Made by a program: the position numbers and the translations under genes. A model generated the notes under the pieces. That model was not told the origin of the DNA and made no database searches. It worked only from the letters and a program-made list of their open reading frames with translations. Positions 35,835-46,549 of a stretch of 64,000 nt of DNA are shown here, in pieces; the first letter of the stretch is position 1; the number at the start of each line of letters is the position of its first letter. Source of the DNA: Rutstroemia sp. NJR-2017a BVV2. Lineage: Eukaryota; Ascomycota; Leotiomycetes; Helotiales; Rutstroemiaceae. The DNA lies in contig NJPS01000055.1 of NCBI GenBank assembly GCA_002946415.1, positions 124,001 to 188,000 on the forward strand, given 5' to 3'.

Positions 35835-37634
35835 TTATTGACCATGAGCACCAGCCTGATGTCCCACCACACTCCCCATCCCACCTGCGCCCAACCCGCC
35901 CATCCCAGTCCCAGCTAGATCTCTCCCCTGACTATCAACCGGCGGGAACCGAGCTCTAAGTTCGAGATCGTCGAGCGGGATGTGAGAACGGATGTACTTC
36001 TCACGTCCATCGTCGACGGGGTTGTGGTCCCAGCTGGTGAATTTACCGGTTTTGAGGGCACTCCAAACGAGGCGTCTTTGGCGTTGAGATAATAAAACGT
36101 CCTCGGTGATTTTCTTGAAATCCCATTTGGCGGCAGCTTCGGCGTGGAAGTCTTCTAGGACTTTGCTGGTTTCGGGGGTCATGAGAGGGTGTTTGGCGGG
36201 GAGAGATGCAAGGTTGACGATTTCCTTCGGGTCATCAGTTAGGTTGAAGAGCTGTGGCGGGTCGGCTGGGCAAGTGATGTATTTCCATGGGCCACGACGA
36301 ATCATCATCAATGGAGACACGGTTCCCTCGCCGCAGTATTCTGCGAACACGGTATCGGAACCTCCTTCCCGTTGTTGAAGGTGAGGAAGTAGAGATGATC
36401 CATCCATAGGAAGTCCTGGCCACAGTTTGACATTTACCAAGTCAACTAAAGTGGGAAGGATATCCAAAGTGGAGACATTTTGTGATACATGGTGAGGGGC
36501 AAAAGCCTTAGGGTGATGTACGAGGAGGGGTACTCGGACGGATGACTCGAAGTAAGACATCTTGTACCAGAGACCACGCTCGCCAAGCATGTCACCGTGG
36601 TCACCACTGAATACAATGATTGTATTGTCATCTAGACGGCAATCCTTCAGAACTTGAAGCAGTTTGCCAATGCAGTCATCAACGTAACTAACTGCTCCGT
36701 AGTACGCACGTCTAGCTCTCTTGATCTGATCATCGGTGAACTCCTTGCCCCAGAGGTCGCATACTTTCAACAAACGCTTGCTGTGTGCATCTTGCTCCTC
36801 TTGTGGAATTTTCACTTCTGGTAGCTCAATATCAACGCCTTCGTACATATCCCAGAACTTCTTTTGAATGTTGTATGGATCGTGTGGATGAGTGAGGGAG
36901 ACCTGCAAAATATAAACGTTAGCAAAATTGTACTTTGTGCAGATTCGAGCGTTTGTGTGACTTACGGTCATGCAGAATGGTCGAGTATTTGGACCTTTGC
37001 GGACATGGTCGTAAAGAAATTGTGTAGATTTGTACATGACCTCTTCGTCATAATCCAATTGGTTGCTGCGCACACAGATACCAGCTTGCAGAATAGAGCT
37101 TGCATTGTGGTACCACTCCAGCCGTCTGTCTGGATCTTCCCAGTTGACTGACCAACCATAATCTCCAGGGTAGATGTCACTGGTCAAGCGACTCTCGTAG
37201 CCGTGCAGTTGCTCACCGATGAAGTGCATCTTCCCCGCCAGTGTAGTTTCATAACCTGCTGCTCGCAGATAGTGTGCGTATGTGGGGGTGGAGGGTTCGA
37301 TCGAGCATGCATTGTCGTATGAGCCAATCTTCGTTGGTAGTTGACCGGAAACCATAGACATTCGAGAAGGGGCGCAGAGGGGTGAGGGGCAGTATGCGGA
37401 ATCGAAGACAACCGCATCTTTCGCGAGGGCGTCCAAGTTGGGTGTCTTGATCTGGGATTTAGGGTTGTGCATTTTCAGTAAAGGAGCTGCCAGCTGATCT
37501 GCCATGATGTATAGAATATTGGGCTTCGAAATAGAAGCTGAGGCGGCGTGTGGTGGCATGTTGAAAGCAGAGGAAATGCTCTCTGTTCTATCCACTCGTG
37601 GGGAAGAAGGAACGGAGTTCAAATCTGGAGCCAT
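35835..37634 (-). CDS. Choline-sulfatase
   Basis: Hydrolyses choline-O-sulfate to choline and sulfate, a fungal sulfur and osmolyte store. Exons 36966-37634 and 35835-36902 give 578 aa. The alkaline-phosphatase-fold start is PNILYIMADQLA; the sulfatase signature is LCAPSRMSMVSGQ with Cys87 (CxPSR), the residue converted to formylglycine. KMHFIGEQLHGYESRLTSD and the C-terminal KWDFKKITEDVLLSQRQRR segment are specific to choline-sulfatases. A 63-nt intron (36903-36965, GTAAGT...TTGCAG) contains no stop and is a multiple of three, so the frame stays open if it is retained; removing it restores the conserved CMTVSLTHPHDPY. No signal peptide is seen, so a cytosolic enzyme is likely. No choline transporter or sulfur regulator is adjacent. 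Confidence 0.95.
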   Translation of the reverse strand: MAPDLNSVPSSPRVDRTESISSAFNMPPHAASASISKPNILYIMADQLAAPLLKMHNPKSQIKTPNLDALAKDAVVFDSAYCPSPLCAPSRMSMVSGQLPTKIGSYDNACSIEPSTPTYAHYLRAAGYETTLAGKMHFIGEQLHGYESRLTSDIYPGDYGWSVNWEDPDRRLEWYHNASSILQAGICVRSNQLDYDEEVMYKSTQFLYDHVRKGPNTRPFCMTVSHTNARICTKYNFANVYILQVSLTHPHDPYNIQKKFWDMYEGVDIELPEVKIPQEEQDAHSKRLLKVCDLWGKEFTDDQIKRARRAYYGAVSYVDDCIGKLLQVLKDCRLDDNTIIVFSGDHGDMLGERGLWYKMSYFESSVRVPLLVHHPKAFAPHHVSQNVSTLDILPTLVDLVNVKLWPGLPMDGSSLLPHLQQREGGSDTVFAEYCGEGTVSPLMMIRRGPWKYITCPADPPQLFNLTDDPKEIVNLASLPAKHPLMTPETSKVLEDFHAEAAAKWDFKKITEDVLLSQRQRRLVWSALKTGKFTSWDHNPVDDGREKYIRSHIPLDDLELRARFPPVDSQGRDLAGTGMGGLGAGGMGSVVGHQAGAHGQ

Positions 37635-40040
37635 CGCTGCGGCAGAGCAGGGAAGCTTGATTGTGGCGTGTGTAGCTACTGGGTACCGTAAACCTTCCCG
37701 TGGGGATGGTAGAAAAAGTATTTATGATTCTTGATGCTTTCAATGTGTGAATCTAGAAAAGAAGGTAAAGGAAGGTGCAATATGGGTATTGCACGAGTAG
37801 CCAACAGAATATGGAAAGAGGCACGAGTTGGGTGGGTGGAAGGTGAGAGGTGAAAGGTGAAAGGTGAAAAGAGAAGAGAAAAGAGTAATATGATATAGCC
37901 TTAGTCAGGTTGAAGGTCAATAGGAAGAGTGGGCTTCAGATAAGAGTGGCAGTGAGTATGGACAACAAAGAGAAAAGAAGATTGCAAGAGGAGGGGCAGA
38001 CACAGAGTATATGTAGATAGAAGAGAATACCTAGCCTAGCGGTGAGCGATTCAGTTGGAGGAATAAATGGGAGGACAGGTGGGACAGTGGGACAGAGGGA
38101 CAGAGGGACAGAGGGAACTGCGGGGAGGGGCAGAAGAGGAAGAGGCCACTTGGTAGACCAAAGGGAAAGAGACTGGAGCCTCGGTGGGCTAAGGTTAGAG
38201 GATGTGGAGCAGAGCAAAAGTCGTTTGATGTTGGGGGTGGATGGAGGGTGGATGGAGGTGGATGAAGGGTGGAGGGAAGACGAGCTCGTGGGAAATGGTG
38301 AAAGGGAAAATGTTGCGATCTTTGGTGATTTTGCGTGATTGCGCTGGGACTATTCCCAAAAAGGGTTGGACCCTGCATTTCTTAATTGGTCAACACAACG
38401 GTCAATCAACGGTCCAAGTGTAACGCAACCTTTCCTAGTCCTCCGTTTTCCATTCTCGTCTTCTTCCCACTTTCTTATCGTGAGAAGTTGCCCGTCGCCG
38501 TGGTACTGCGTGTCCTCTGCATCGTGTACGGAAGTATATCAACAACCTTGGTGTGTCATCGTGATGAGTTTCCTGTTGCAGCCCTTACTCGAGTAGTCCC
38601 TTATCAATCGCCTTATCTGTGCCGAGGAAACGGACATGGACTAGGAACGCAAACTCGGACAACAAATGATGGAAAATTGCATCTGCACGTCCGTGGTCCT
38701 TGGTACACACCACCATGAAAAGCACACCTCAACTTATGGACTCCGTCTGTTTGTTTTACTTTGCCCTCCTCCTCGTGTTTGTCTTCCCATTCATCACATT
38801 GAAAAGGAATCCGACTTGTGTTACATGGCATGCAAACTACCGTCGAGTGCAACACTACCGCCACCTTTAAAGCAGCATCCTCGCTCGATGATTTGTCCTT
38901 GATGCCTTACCTTAGCTCTTCCCCACAGGGGAATCCTTCGCGCTTCTTTATCCATGCCGTGTTCCATCTGTTCCATATGTTCCACGTCCGCTTCTATCCG
39001 ACTCGTCTCCCCCGTTAGCCTCTCTTTTGCCGGTCAGCGGCTGTCCCAAGTTACCAACTTTACCGGTAGCCGGTCCTGGCACCCGACAACCGAAATGGAG
39101 GAAAGAGCCGCGTGTCGTATCCCTTCAGACTGCAGACCGCGTACGTTTTACATGACGATTACAGGCTTGCATCCAATTTATTTGGCACGTCACTTTGACC
39201 ATCCCGGCGGGGTGCGACGTCAATCAATTGAAACCAAAAAAAGCGGTGGCTTCGATGGTGAGCTGTTATGTTAGCCTTCTCTTTCACTCGACATCAGACA
39301 TCATCTCCATCTCCCGCCACCCCCGGCATTTCTTCACATGTCTCTCAGCCTTGCAGATGATGTGTTCCCAGAGGCGGGTCTTCTTGACCATTGATATGAC
39401 TTCTTCCGCCCGATCAACCTTGTCGAGGCAGTTCTAGCTTTCTCCCCTCATCCCATAGCTTGTCGTTGGGCTTTCTTTGTTCCTGAGCTTAACCACTATT
39501 GTCCGTTCTTTTCCCTTGGACTTCCAATAGCATTGGTCTAAATCGTCACGCAATTTCCATTTCCTTTCATTGGGTACTATTTACAGTGCGGGCCTCCGTC
39601 CGGGGAATGATCGGCCAATGAACTGGGATAGCGTGGAGGCGGGGGTAGCGCGACAAGCACGCGACCGTCCGAATGTCCAATTCGACCATTTCAATCCTTG
39701 GAACACGGCGACGCTCACTTAGTATATAACTATGATCATCTCTTCAAAAGTCTCTCGTCCTCGTCTCTTCTTTCCCAAATTCTTTGCGTCAAGATACTAT
39801 GTTAGCATGCGCAAGATTTCCACTGTTTTTTCTCCCTGCCAACTCGTCAACAATATCCTTTAGGATCAGAATTCCTGATATGGGCATGAAAATGTCGACG
39901 AAATCTATCGTCTAGTGCATCCTTCACCAGTTTATGCTTTGGGGCAATCGTAAACGGAAAGAAGGGATTGGTCGGGAACTTGTATTCTCCTACGGTTCCA
40001 CGGACTTCTTATCGGAATGCGTGATCATCACAAGACACCA
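37635..40040. other. Intergenic region
   Basis: Choline-sulfatase promoter (about 37.65-38.3 kb) followed by DNA without a supported gene. It contains a GGGACAGA-type run (38076-38115) and a TGGATGGAGG-type run (38237-38275). A TATA-like TAGTATATAAC lies at about 39720. Short ORFs show no family. Confidence 0.5.
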
Positions 40041-40055
40041 AAGATAGGGATATCC

Positions 40056-40635
40056 AATCGGAAGTTCATACGCATGTCCGCAAGAACCTTCACATACACG
40101 ATTGTTGATGAATCGAGCCATTCATGCGATTACACGATGCTCCTTCAATAGTTCTTGTTTCGAGATGGAAATTATTTCCATACAAAGAATTCGTGCAGCG
40201 CTCAAGTGAATGTGCTGCTTTACGATGTGTGAAAATGCGTCCATTATCGCACAGACTACGTTCATACCCAAACGAGGGGAAGGAAAGAAAGACATGTTCT
40301 TAGTCATACCGCTTCGAGGCGCATTAGTTTCGAAAGAACGAAATGTTGATCTGATGCCCGATTTCAAGTGGCGAGTTTTGGGATCAATTTTGACAGACAG
40401 ATGGAGGCATGATCAGAGCTGTATGTGGAGGTATGAGCTAGAGGATCCTTTTGGAGAGATTTTTGGGACTGAGAAAATCAGAAGAAATGGTGATCACCTG
40501 CCCCACATCTTAACATCTTCAGCTTTCCCTTTGGATGTCTCAAAACACTTGGAAAACAGGTTGATGATGACGATTTGGGTAGAAGCTACGGAGCGATCAT
40601 CGTTTACATATGATGCTTATCACGACGAGTTCTGA
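40056..40635 (+). pseudogene. Possible gene relic of unknown family
   Basis: A stretch with protein-like character. RKFIRMSARTFTYTIVDESS and SCDYTMLL near 40060-40145 meet a TAG, and the frame reads on for about 25 more plausible residues (FHTKNSCSAQVNVLLYDV) to a TGA. From about 40275 to 40635 a different frame is open (MPDFKWRVLGSILTDRWRHD, CMWRYELEDPFGEIFG, MMTIWVEATERSSFTYDAYH). The amino-acid mix and the rhythm suggest one gene broken by a stop and a frameshift. It could instead be a real gene with introns I failed to place. Function unknown. Confidence 0.38.
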
Positions 40636-42125
40636 GTATCCTAGCGATTGAAAAGAGGGGCCGAGTACCTATTATATTCTTATGCTCAGATTTTTGCCAG
40701 CGCAAGAACCAAGAAGCAAGTCCGAGCAACGCCGAATGTCTATTTCAGAGGGCAGTTACATCGGATGCTCTGCTCTACTGCGAAAATTTCAACGCCGTAC
40801 AACCGGAAACACGGGAGCACGGCTCATAAAATCTTTGATGCCAGGGCTCTAAAGTCAACGAGTCTGGATGGCAAGTGCTCCACCATACTCAGCTGAATCG
40901 CGTTGCAGAATTCACCTTCGTACTTTGACTTCACAGCCAGTATGCCTGTTGGTCATCATCATGATTCGATTCAGCCTGAGTACAAATACGACAGAGTTTG
41001 TGTTTTTCGTGCTAAAGTTATTGGACGCAAAAAAAAAATCAGTGATGCAATGCTATGCTACATAAGCTAAACTCCATCACGTCACTTGGGTTTAGGGCAG
41101 CCAGCTTTCAATCATCATTACAAGGACAACGCACGTGGTCGAGGGAACGAATTTCCGATTGAAAAGGTATCTTATGGAACGTCATGTTGTCTGTTCTTTC
41201 GTTGGAATTATGAGATAGGTAGGTAAGGGCTGGATACAGTATTCGCTCCGGATGGCTCAAGTAGTTGCACTTGACTTTACCTACCGTGCATGTGCTATTC
41301 TACGTGCTTTCTAATGCGCAAGTGAGAGCGGTGGGCTCTGGTCGCGATGGTAGAGCATGGTATACACAGCATCACGTGGGAATGCTGCAATTGCCGCAAC
41401 TAAGTCTTTTTGCAGCGCGTCTAATATAGTACATCTACAAATCCACGAATTAACGGTGGTATCTTTCTTCATTTAAGTTCCAAGGAGGAAAGCAGAACAT
41501 GTGAATTGAGTCGAGGTTGATTCGATGCATATCCCAAATCTCCGACTGGGTCGATTATCAAGCAATAAACTATATTTAACCAATCCGGAGAATTTCGTCG
41601 ATCTGAGTAAGTAGTGCTGCTGCGTCGCGTTGCTGCTGATGACGAGAATGCTTATTTGAAACTCATCGGGATATATGTTAATATTCAAAATCGGTGGAAA
41701 ACATCGATGCGGCATGTACCTCACATTAGTGAAGTACGAGCCCTGTGAGGTTGGGCCATATTTTAGCTGACAATTCGTCGCTCGGTGCCTTGAGTTGGAA
41801 GAAGACAGGAATAAATTAATAATCATAACTTTCATCTAACATAAAATCAAGGTAGAAGTCGACCGGATCACAATATATGAAGAATCCTTTGAGGATATTT
41901 TTGATGGCTGGTTTACTATCTAGTAACGGAGTGATGCTAAGGTCTTTCCTTTTCCGCTGCTTCAAACTAGTGTTATGCGGTTTGCGGCTCAACAAGTCTT
42001 CACTCTAGGCATCTTTCCAAATCTCACCAAAGATTATTTTTGTATGTTGGGGGTACTTCGAAATAATAGTCCAGGCATAACTATATGATAAACTAGGTTT
42101 ATAGATGCCTCTCAGGCCGACCAAA
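40636..42125. other. Intergenic region
   Basis: AT-rich, no supported gene on either strand. The longest frames (for example 41473-41835 on the - strand) have no family resemblance. Confidence 0.5.
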
Positions 42126-43316
42126 TTATCCTCTCACCAGATCTACGCTTGCGCAATGGAAGCTACCGCCAATTGCATGCACATTTCTAAAAGGCGCCCT
42201 GATGACCTTCATACCTTTGCCTTCCAACCAAACCGCAAATTCTTTGTCACTTTCTTCGATCACCACTCTGTTGTTTCCCAGCACCAAGACGTTGATAACA
42301 ATCCACGCACTCGTCATAAATCTTGGTACTCCTTTTTTCCCCGTATCCATCTTCTTGACGCTGTCTACAAACGGATAAGGTATCAATTCCCAACCTTTAA
42401 AGACCTCATGCCTACGCAGGGAGTCTATGGTGACTCTCTCAGGATTATATATCAGCAATCCCTCACGTAGCGGCAAGATAGTGGCATCGATGTGCATGGC
42501 ATGGGGATCATCCACCTCCAATATCTCCACTACGTACCCTTCAGGAACATGCTGTTGAATATAGTCCACTCCCTTCTGATTCGTAACATTGCTGATTTGC
42601 CCGATCAAAATTTTTCCGAATCTCATGAAGTCTGCTGCATCAAAGGCGGCTCGACTATTATTGATAGCCCAAGTAGAGGTTCCATCAATGATATCATCAT
42701 AAAGCATATCCGGATCCCATGCCTTTGGGGCACGAAACACCTTCAGTGCTGGATTGGCTTCCAAACTGGTCAAAAAGTCGCCGAGAGCAAGAGTGACCTC
42801 GTCCTCCCGACAGTTCCAAGCGAAGCAAGACTCAATCACCGTATTCCCAACCACCAACAGGCCATCACGCAGCATAGCACCCGTGTACCCTTTCTTCCCT
42901 TGCCAGTCAATCTCTTTTGGACGAAACACCTGGATCCCTTCATCTTCCAGTAGTTTAGCAAAATTGTCCAATTCCTGCTGTGCCGCAAGGACAATCTTCG
43001 AAGGAAAAGGGTTGCCAGGTCGAAAATTAGAGTGATGTTCAGGGGGCATCGTGGCAGCAAGCATGCGATGTGGCATATGGGGAAAGCAAGAATTCTCAGC
43101 TCGTCCGATAATGACTGATTTCAAAGTCGACCATTCATTGTCTGCGGCCACCCATGGGATTGATGAAGTCAAATTATTAGAGATATTTTCTGCGCGGGCA
43201 TCCGCCAGAAGTTCTTCCCTTGATGAGTCTATTCCCGTCACACTGGAAGGCATGAAGTTCTCTTCGACATTGACAGTGCTGTGACCGCATTTCGTAGGCT
43301 GGGTGATTGTTTCCAT
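42126..43316 (-). CDS. Glycine amidinotransferase-like (AGAT family) enzyme
   Basis: Pentein-fold enzyme expected to move an amidino group from arginine to an amine acceptor, as in creatine biosynthesis or in bacterial natural-product enzymes of the same family. Single exon, 396 aa, close to family length. Catalytic signatures are present: AAFDAADFMRFGK with ISNVTN (active-site Asp, about 226-229), HAMHIDATILPL (His275) and GGSFHCASVDLVR with nucleophile Cys388. No mitochondrial targeting sequence is obvious. The acceptor cannot be told from sequence. The start at 43316 (METITQPTKC) is the first ATG of the frame. A methyltransferase gene, damaged in this copy, is divergently oriented 1 kb away. 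Confidence 0.88.
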   Translation of the reverse strand: METITQPTKCGHSTVNVEENFMPSSVTGIDSSREELLADARAENISNNLTSSIPWVAADNEWSTLKSVIIGRAENSCFPHMPHRMLAATMPPEHHSNFRPGNPFPSKIVLAAQQELDNFAKLLEDEGIQVFRPKEIDWQGKKGYTGAMLRDGLLVVGNTVIESCFAWNCREDEVTLALGDFLTSLEANPALKVFRAPKAWDPDMLYDDIIDGTSTWAINNSRAAFDAADFMRFGKILIGQISNVTNQKGVDYIQQHVPEGYVVEILEVDDPHAMHIDATILPLREGLLIYNPERVTIDSLRRHEVFKGWELIPYPFVDSVKKMDTGKKGVPRFMTSAWIVINVLVLGNNRVVIEESDKEFAVWLEGKGMKVIRAPFRNVHAIGGSFHCASVDLVRG

Positions 43317-44308
43317 CGTGCTTTCTGAACTTCAGTGCCGGCTCAAGAGAATGGTAAATGAGGCAAGTCCTGGATACCATTTTCCTCGGTCCCAGCACGG
43401 AAATATATATCGACCTCGAGCTCAACCGAAAACTATGACACATAGCGCATTGGAGCCGCACTCAGGGATTGCGTAAGAACTTTCCACGATGCTCATGGAG
43501 AGCATGTGAAGTGTGGTTCAGAAAGTGGACTGACTGCGCATGCCTCCGAAAAGGAACTCTCCTAGATCGTAAACACCTCGAAGCGAGGAACGAAGGTAAC
43601 CTTGTTACCTAATGTCGCAGTCGCTTCGTGATTTCAATCGAATACCATTTATATGAATCAACACCCCAACGTATGTATCTCAGGCTCCCATGTCAACAAA
43701 CTGGCGGTTGGTTGTCGGAGCCAGGATATTGACGGCAAGCCACTAATATATGCGAGTTTCTATACCGCTGTATCCGGGAATGAATGCAGGCTTGTAGCAC
43801 ATGAGATTGTCCGATTATGCAGATGTGTTTCTTTTTAGTATTTATTCCGCGAGTGTACCAAGGCTGTGGCGCATAGACAAGTTGTGCTGTAGAACAGCAT
43901 TATGTAACCGTCGTCCTTTTTGGTATCGAGTACATATATGCATTATGCATATGGCCTGCGCCGCATTGGTAAACTTTATCAAAGAACAATATTGAGGCAT
44001 TTCTCAGTGCGCAGGCGAAAAAGCTGACTATGAGGGGTACCTTCATGTAGCTGAGACGTCTATGCATCTATGTTGATCGCTTCATACTTACCAACTTTAT
44101 AGCAGTAAGGCATTCATCACAGTAGCTAGCTCGCAAGAGTTCCCGCTTCTAAACCCTACATGTGATTATTCGACGCATCCAACCTGCAGGCGACTCCCCG
44201 CGGGCTCCAACACAACCAATTGGGGTTTTATCAAGAAGCAGATCTTCCACTACGTAGGTTACTCAACATACCGTTCGTTGTTTCTATTCCGCTTCAAATC
44301 ATACCAGT
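43317..44308. promoter_or_regulatory. Divergent intergenic region, amidinotransferase/methyltransferase
   Basis: 1 kb between two divergent start codons, so it must contain both promoters. No ORF with family resemblance. The arrangement would allow shared control of the two genes. Confidence 0.5.
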
Positions 44309-45037
44309 ATGTCGCCACAAACAGACGTCGCTACGATGGCCGGCACCAACACAGAAACAAAAGACTATCCGGCCATATACTCAAGCATCGGTTCCACATA
44401 CGAGGATGCATTTGCGCAGGACACGGGTCTGTTTGACTTCCTCAAGACTGCACTGCACTGCCGTATCTACCCCGCTCCCCCCACGTCTTCGACGTCGGCT
44501 GCGGAACTGGTCGGCCCGTTTGCATCTGTACTCTCGTCAGCTGAGCACCATGTATTAGGCATGGATATCTCCGAAACCATGGTCGAGCTAAGTAGGAAAG
44601 CTGTGCCCAGTGGCGTGTTTGAGATGGGCGATATGAGAAACTACATGCCTAAGGAGGTAAATTTCGATGGGGTGTTCAATATTCTCTCACTGTTTATACT
44701 AAGTCGTGAAGAGATTGAGGCTATGGCTGCACAATGGTCTACTTGGTCGAAGCCGGGAGACGTTCTTTGTATCTGTATTATGGCGGCAGAAGATCCTCGT
44801 CTAAAGTCTGGTGCTGGAGAGGGGTATGACGAGGATGGATTTTGTGCCAGGGATATTAGGGTGCGATTTATGGGAAACCGGGTCAGCGTCACACTATTCG
44901 CAAAGGAAGGGTGGAGATGGTTGTTGGAGGAGAATTGTTTTGAGGTTGTTGTTGAGAAAGAGGATCTCTACAAGCTGCCTCCAGAGTCGGATAGTGATGA
45001 TGAGCCCCATTATTTCTTGATTGCGAGGAAGATGTAG
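44309..45037 (+). CDS. Class I SAM-dependent methyltransferase with disrupted motif I
   Basis: The open frame (242 aa) carries family features: YSSIGSTYEDAFAQDTGLFDF, HHVLGMDISETMVELSRKAV (motif II region), FEMGDMRNYMPKEVNFDGVF, FNILSLFILSREEIEAMA and HYFLIARKM. The SAM-binding glycine loop is missing from it. Instead VFDVGCGTGR is encoded in another frame at about 44490-44520, inside the open frame. The shift begins at a threefold ACTGC run (44447-44461) and reverts near GGCCC (about 44521). A net gain of 5+1 bases would explain both, leaving the ORF open but the cofactor loop scrambled. The gene is either dead or carries sequencing errors. Substrate unknown. Confidence 0.72.
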   Translation: MSPQTDVATMAGTNTETKDYPAIYSSIGSTYEDAFAQDTGLFDFLKTALHCRIYPAPPTSSTSAAELVGPFASVLSSAEHHVLGMDISETMVELSRKAVPSGVFEMGDMRNYMPKEVNFDGVFNILSLFILSREEIEAMAAQWSTWSKPGDVLCICIMAAEDPRLKSGAGEGYDEDGFCARDIRVRFMGNRVSVTLFAKEGWRWLLEENCFEVVVEKEDLYKLPPESDSDDEPHYFLIARKM

Positions 45038-45463
45038 GGTGGGGACTTGCGGTCTGGGGTTTGATGTTGGAGGTGGCTGGAATTAGATGTACTTGTGGAA
45101 ATTCTGTTTGGGGTATAGTTTTGGGGAGATTTTATGGTTGAGGGTCTGTGTTGTCTAGAAGAATGTGAGCGGAAAGGGGATTAACAGATATAATTGATAG
45201 AGAGTCCTGCTGGCTAATTTAAGTCTCTTCTCCTGAAATCAGGTTGCGCTATCCAGCTTCGAGGTGTGATTCTCGACCTCTTAGGTCAGCGCCGGTCTCA
45301 ACTGTCTGTATACCAAAGGCCGTTTTCCATGTCCTCTATACTTTCCTCTACTCTAGATAATCTAATTCTAACATACAAAAATCTTTTCTAATACAACCAA
45401 ATGCGTGTAATCCAATAACATCTAACAAACTCTAGTCAGATCCTAAGTCTCCAAGCATCTCTC
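45038..45463. other. Convergent spacer
   Basis: 3' flanks of the methyltransferase (+) and the DUF3431 gene (-). No gene seen. Confidence 0.5.
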
Positions 45464-46549
45464 TCAAGTCTCCGAATGTCTCGTCGCCCAATCCTCCGGC
45501 AACTTGAAATTACTCGGCAACCTATACTGCCCCTTACACCCCCCCTTATCCCCACACTCCAACCCACATTTTCCGTAGACTCTACAATAACACTCCTCCG
45601 CACTCGGACACGCCCTGCTATTCAGCTCCTGCAAACTAACTCCTCTCCCTTCCGTACCTGTACCTCCCACGCCCTTCCCCAAAAACAACACCCCCCACAA
45701 ATAACTCACCACCCGCCCACTCACCCTATCCTCCTCCCCCGTCTCCATCACCCACCCCCTCAACCGCACATAATCCTCCCTCTCCCAGCCCCACACATTC
45801 TCCCTCCCCACCACAAACTGCGCGCAGCACTGACTGCGCAGTACATCTCCCCTGCCTATCTCGATCCCAAACATATCCCCTAATACCCGTGCGAGCACAA
45901 CATCGCTCTTAGCCCGCTTATCCCACGGCTGCATCGTGGCCTGGAGTTTCGTTTCCCAGCTGCCCTGCGGCTTGGCCGCGGCCCGACAGGTACTTACGCT
46001 CCAATCGCAGCGGAGGTTCGCGTACCCGGCGTTTTGGCGCAGGGCGCGCGGGACGGAGAGGCTTTGCAGGAGGGGCAGGTTGTCGTATGCCGGATGGTCA
46101 TTATGCCATGCGTAGCGGGAGCCATGCACGAAAACCATACCCTCCGCAGGGAGGGCGTCGTAGTTGTCGATGATGAACGTTAGGTACGCCATGGCTTCGT
46201 GGCCTTTGTTCATGGGGACGCGGAGCACGTTGTCGTGCTGGCGGGGAGAGGCGTCCACTTCGTATGCGCAGATGTGGTATTGGGAGCGCAGGGGGTCGAG
46301 CCAGGTGAGGGGGCCGTCGGCGGAGACGTGGGAGATGATGAGCGCGGGTTTGGTGGTGGAGTGGAGACCGGGACAGGAGCCGTGGGAAGGGGGGGTGGGG
46401 TGTTTAGGGACATAGGCGATTTTGGAGAGGGGGAGGGAGGGGGATCGGGAGGAGGAGGAGGAGGAGGAACCGCCGAGGTAGATGATTAGGACGAGGGCGG
46501 TGAGGAAGAGGAGCACGTGGGTGAGACCGCGGGGGTGGGTGCGGGGCAT
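45464..46549 (-). CDS. DUF3431-family type II membrane protein
   Basis: 361 aa, single exon. A short basic N-terminus (MPRTHPRGLTH) precedes one hydrophobic membrane segment (VLLFLTALVLIIYLGG, residues 12-27) and a Ser-rich stem, so the bulk is probably lumenal in the secretory pathway. The globular part has the DUF3431 pattern: EAMAYLTFIIDNYDALPAEG, MVFVHGSRYAWHND, NLRCDWS, RSQCCAQFVVGRENV. The family is fungal, often next to glycan genes, and has no proven activity; glycosyltransferase-like function is sometimes proposed. The C-terminus has a Cys-rich patch (CPSAEECYCRVYGKCGLECG). Start chosen as the first ATG before the membrane segment. Confidence 0.86.
   Translation of the reverse strand: MPRTHPRGLTHVLLFLTALVLIIYLGGSSSSSSSRSPSLPLSKIAYVPKHPTPPSHGSCPGLHSTTKPALIISHVSADGPLTWLDPLRSQYHICAYEVDASPRQHDNVLRVPMNKGHEAMAYLTFIIDNYDALPAEGMVFVHGSRYAWHNDHPAYDNLPLLQSLSVPRALRQNAGYANLRCDWSVSTCRAAAKPQGSWETKLQATMQPWDKRAKSDVVLARVLGDMFGIEIGRGDVLRSQCCAQFVVGRENVWGWEREDYVRLRGWVMETGEEDRVSGRVVSYLWGVLFLGKGVGGTGTEGRGVSLQELNSRACPSAEECYCRVYGKCGLECGDKGGCKGQYRLPSNFKLPEDWATRHSET

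Noticed and set aside
42126..46549. Secondary-metabolite gene cluster around the amidinotransferase
   Set aside because: No PKS, NRPS, terpene synthase, transporter or cluster regulator nearby; only two possibly linked enzyme genes.
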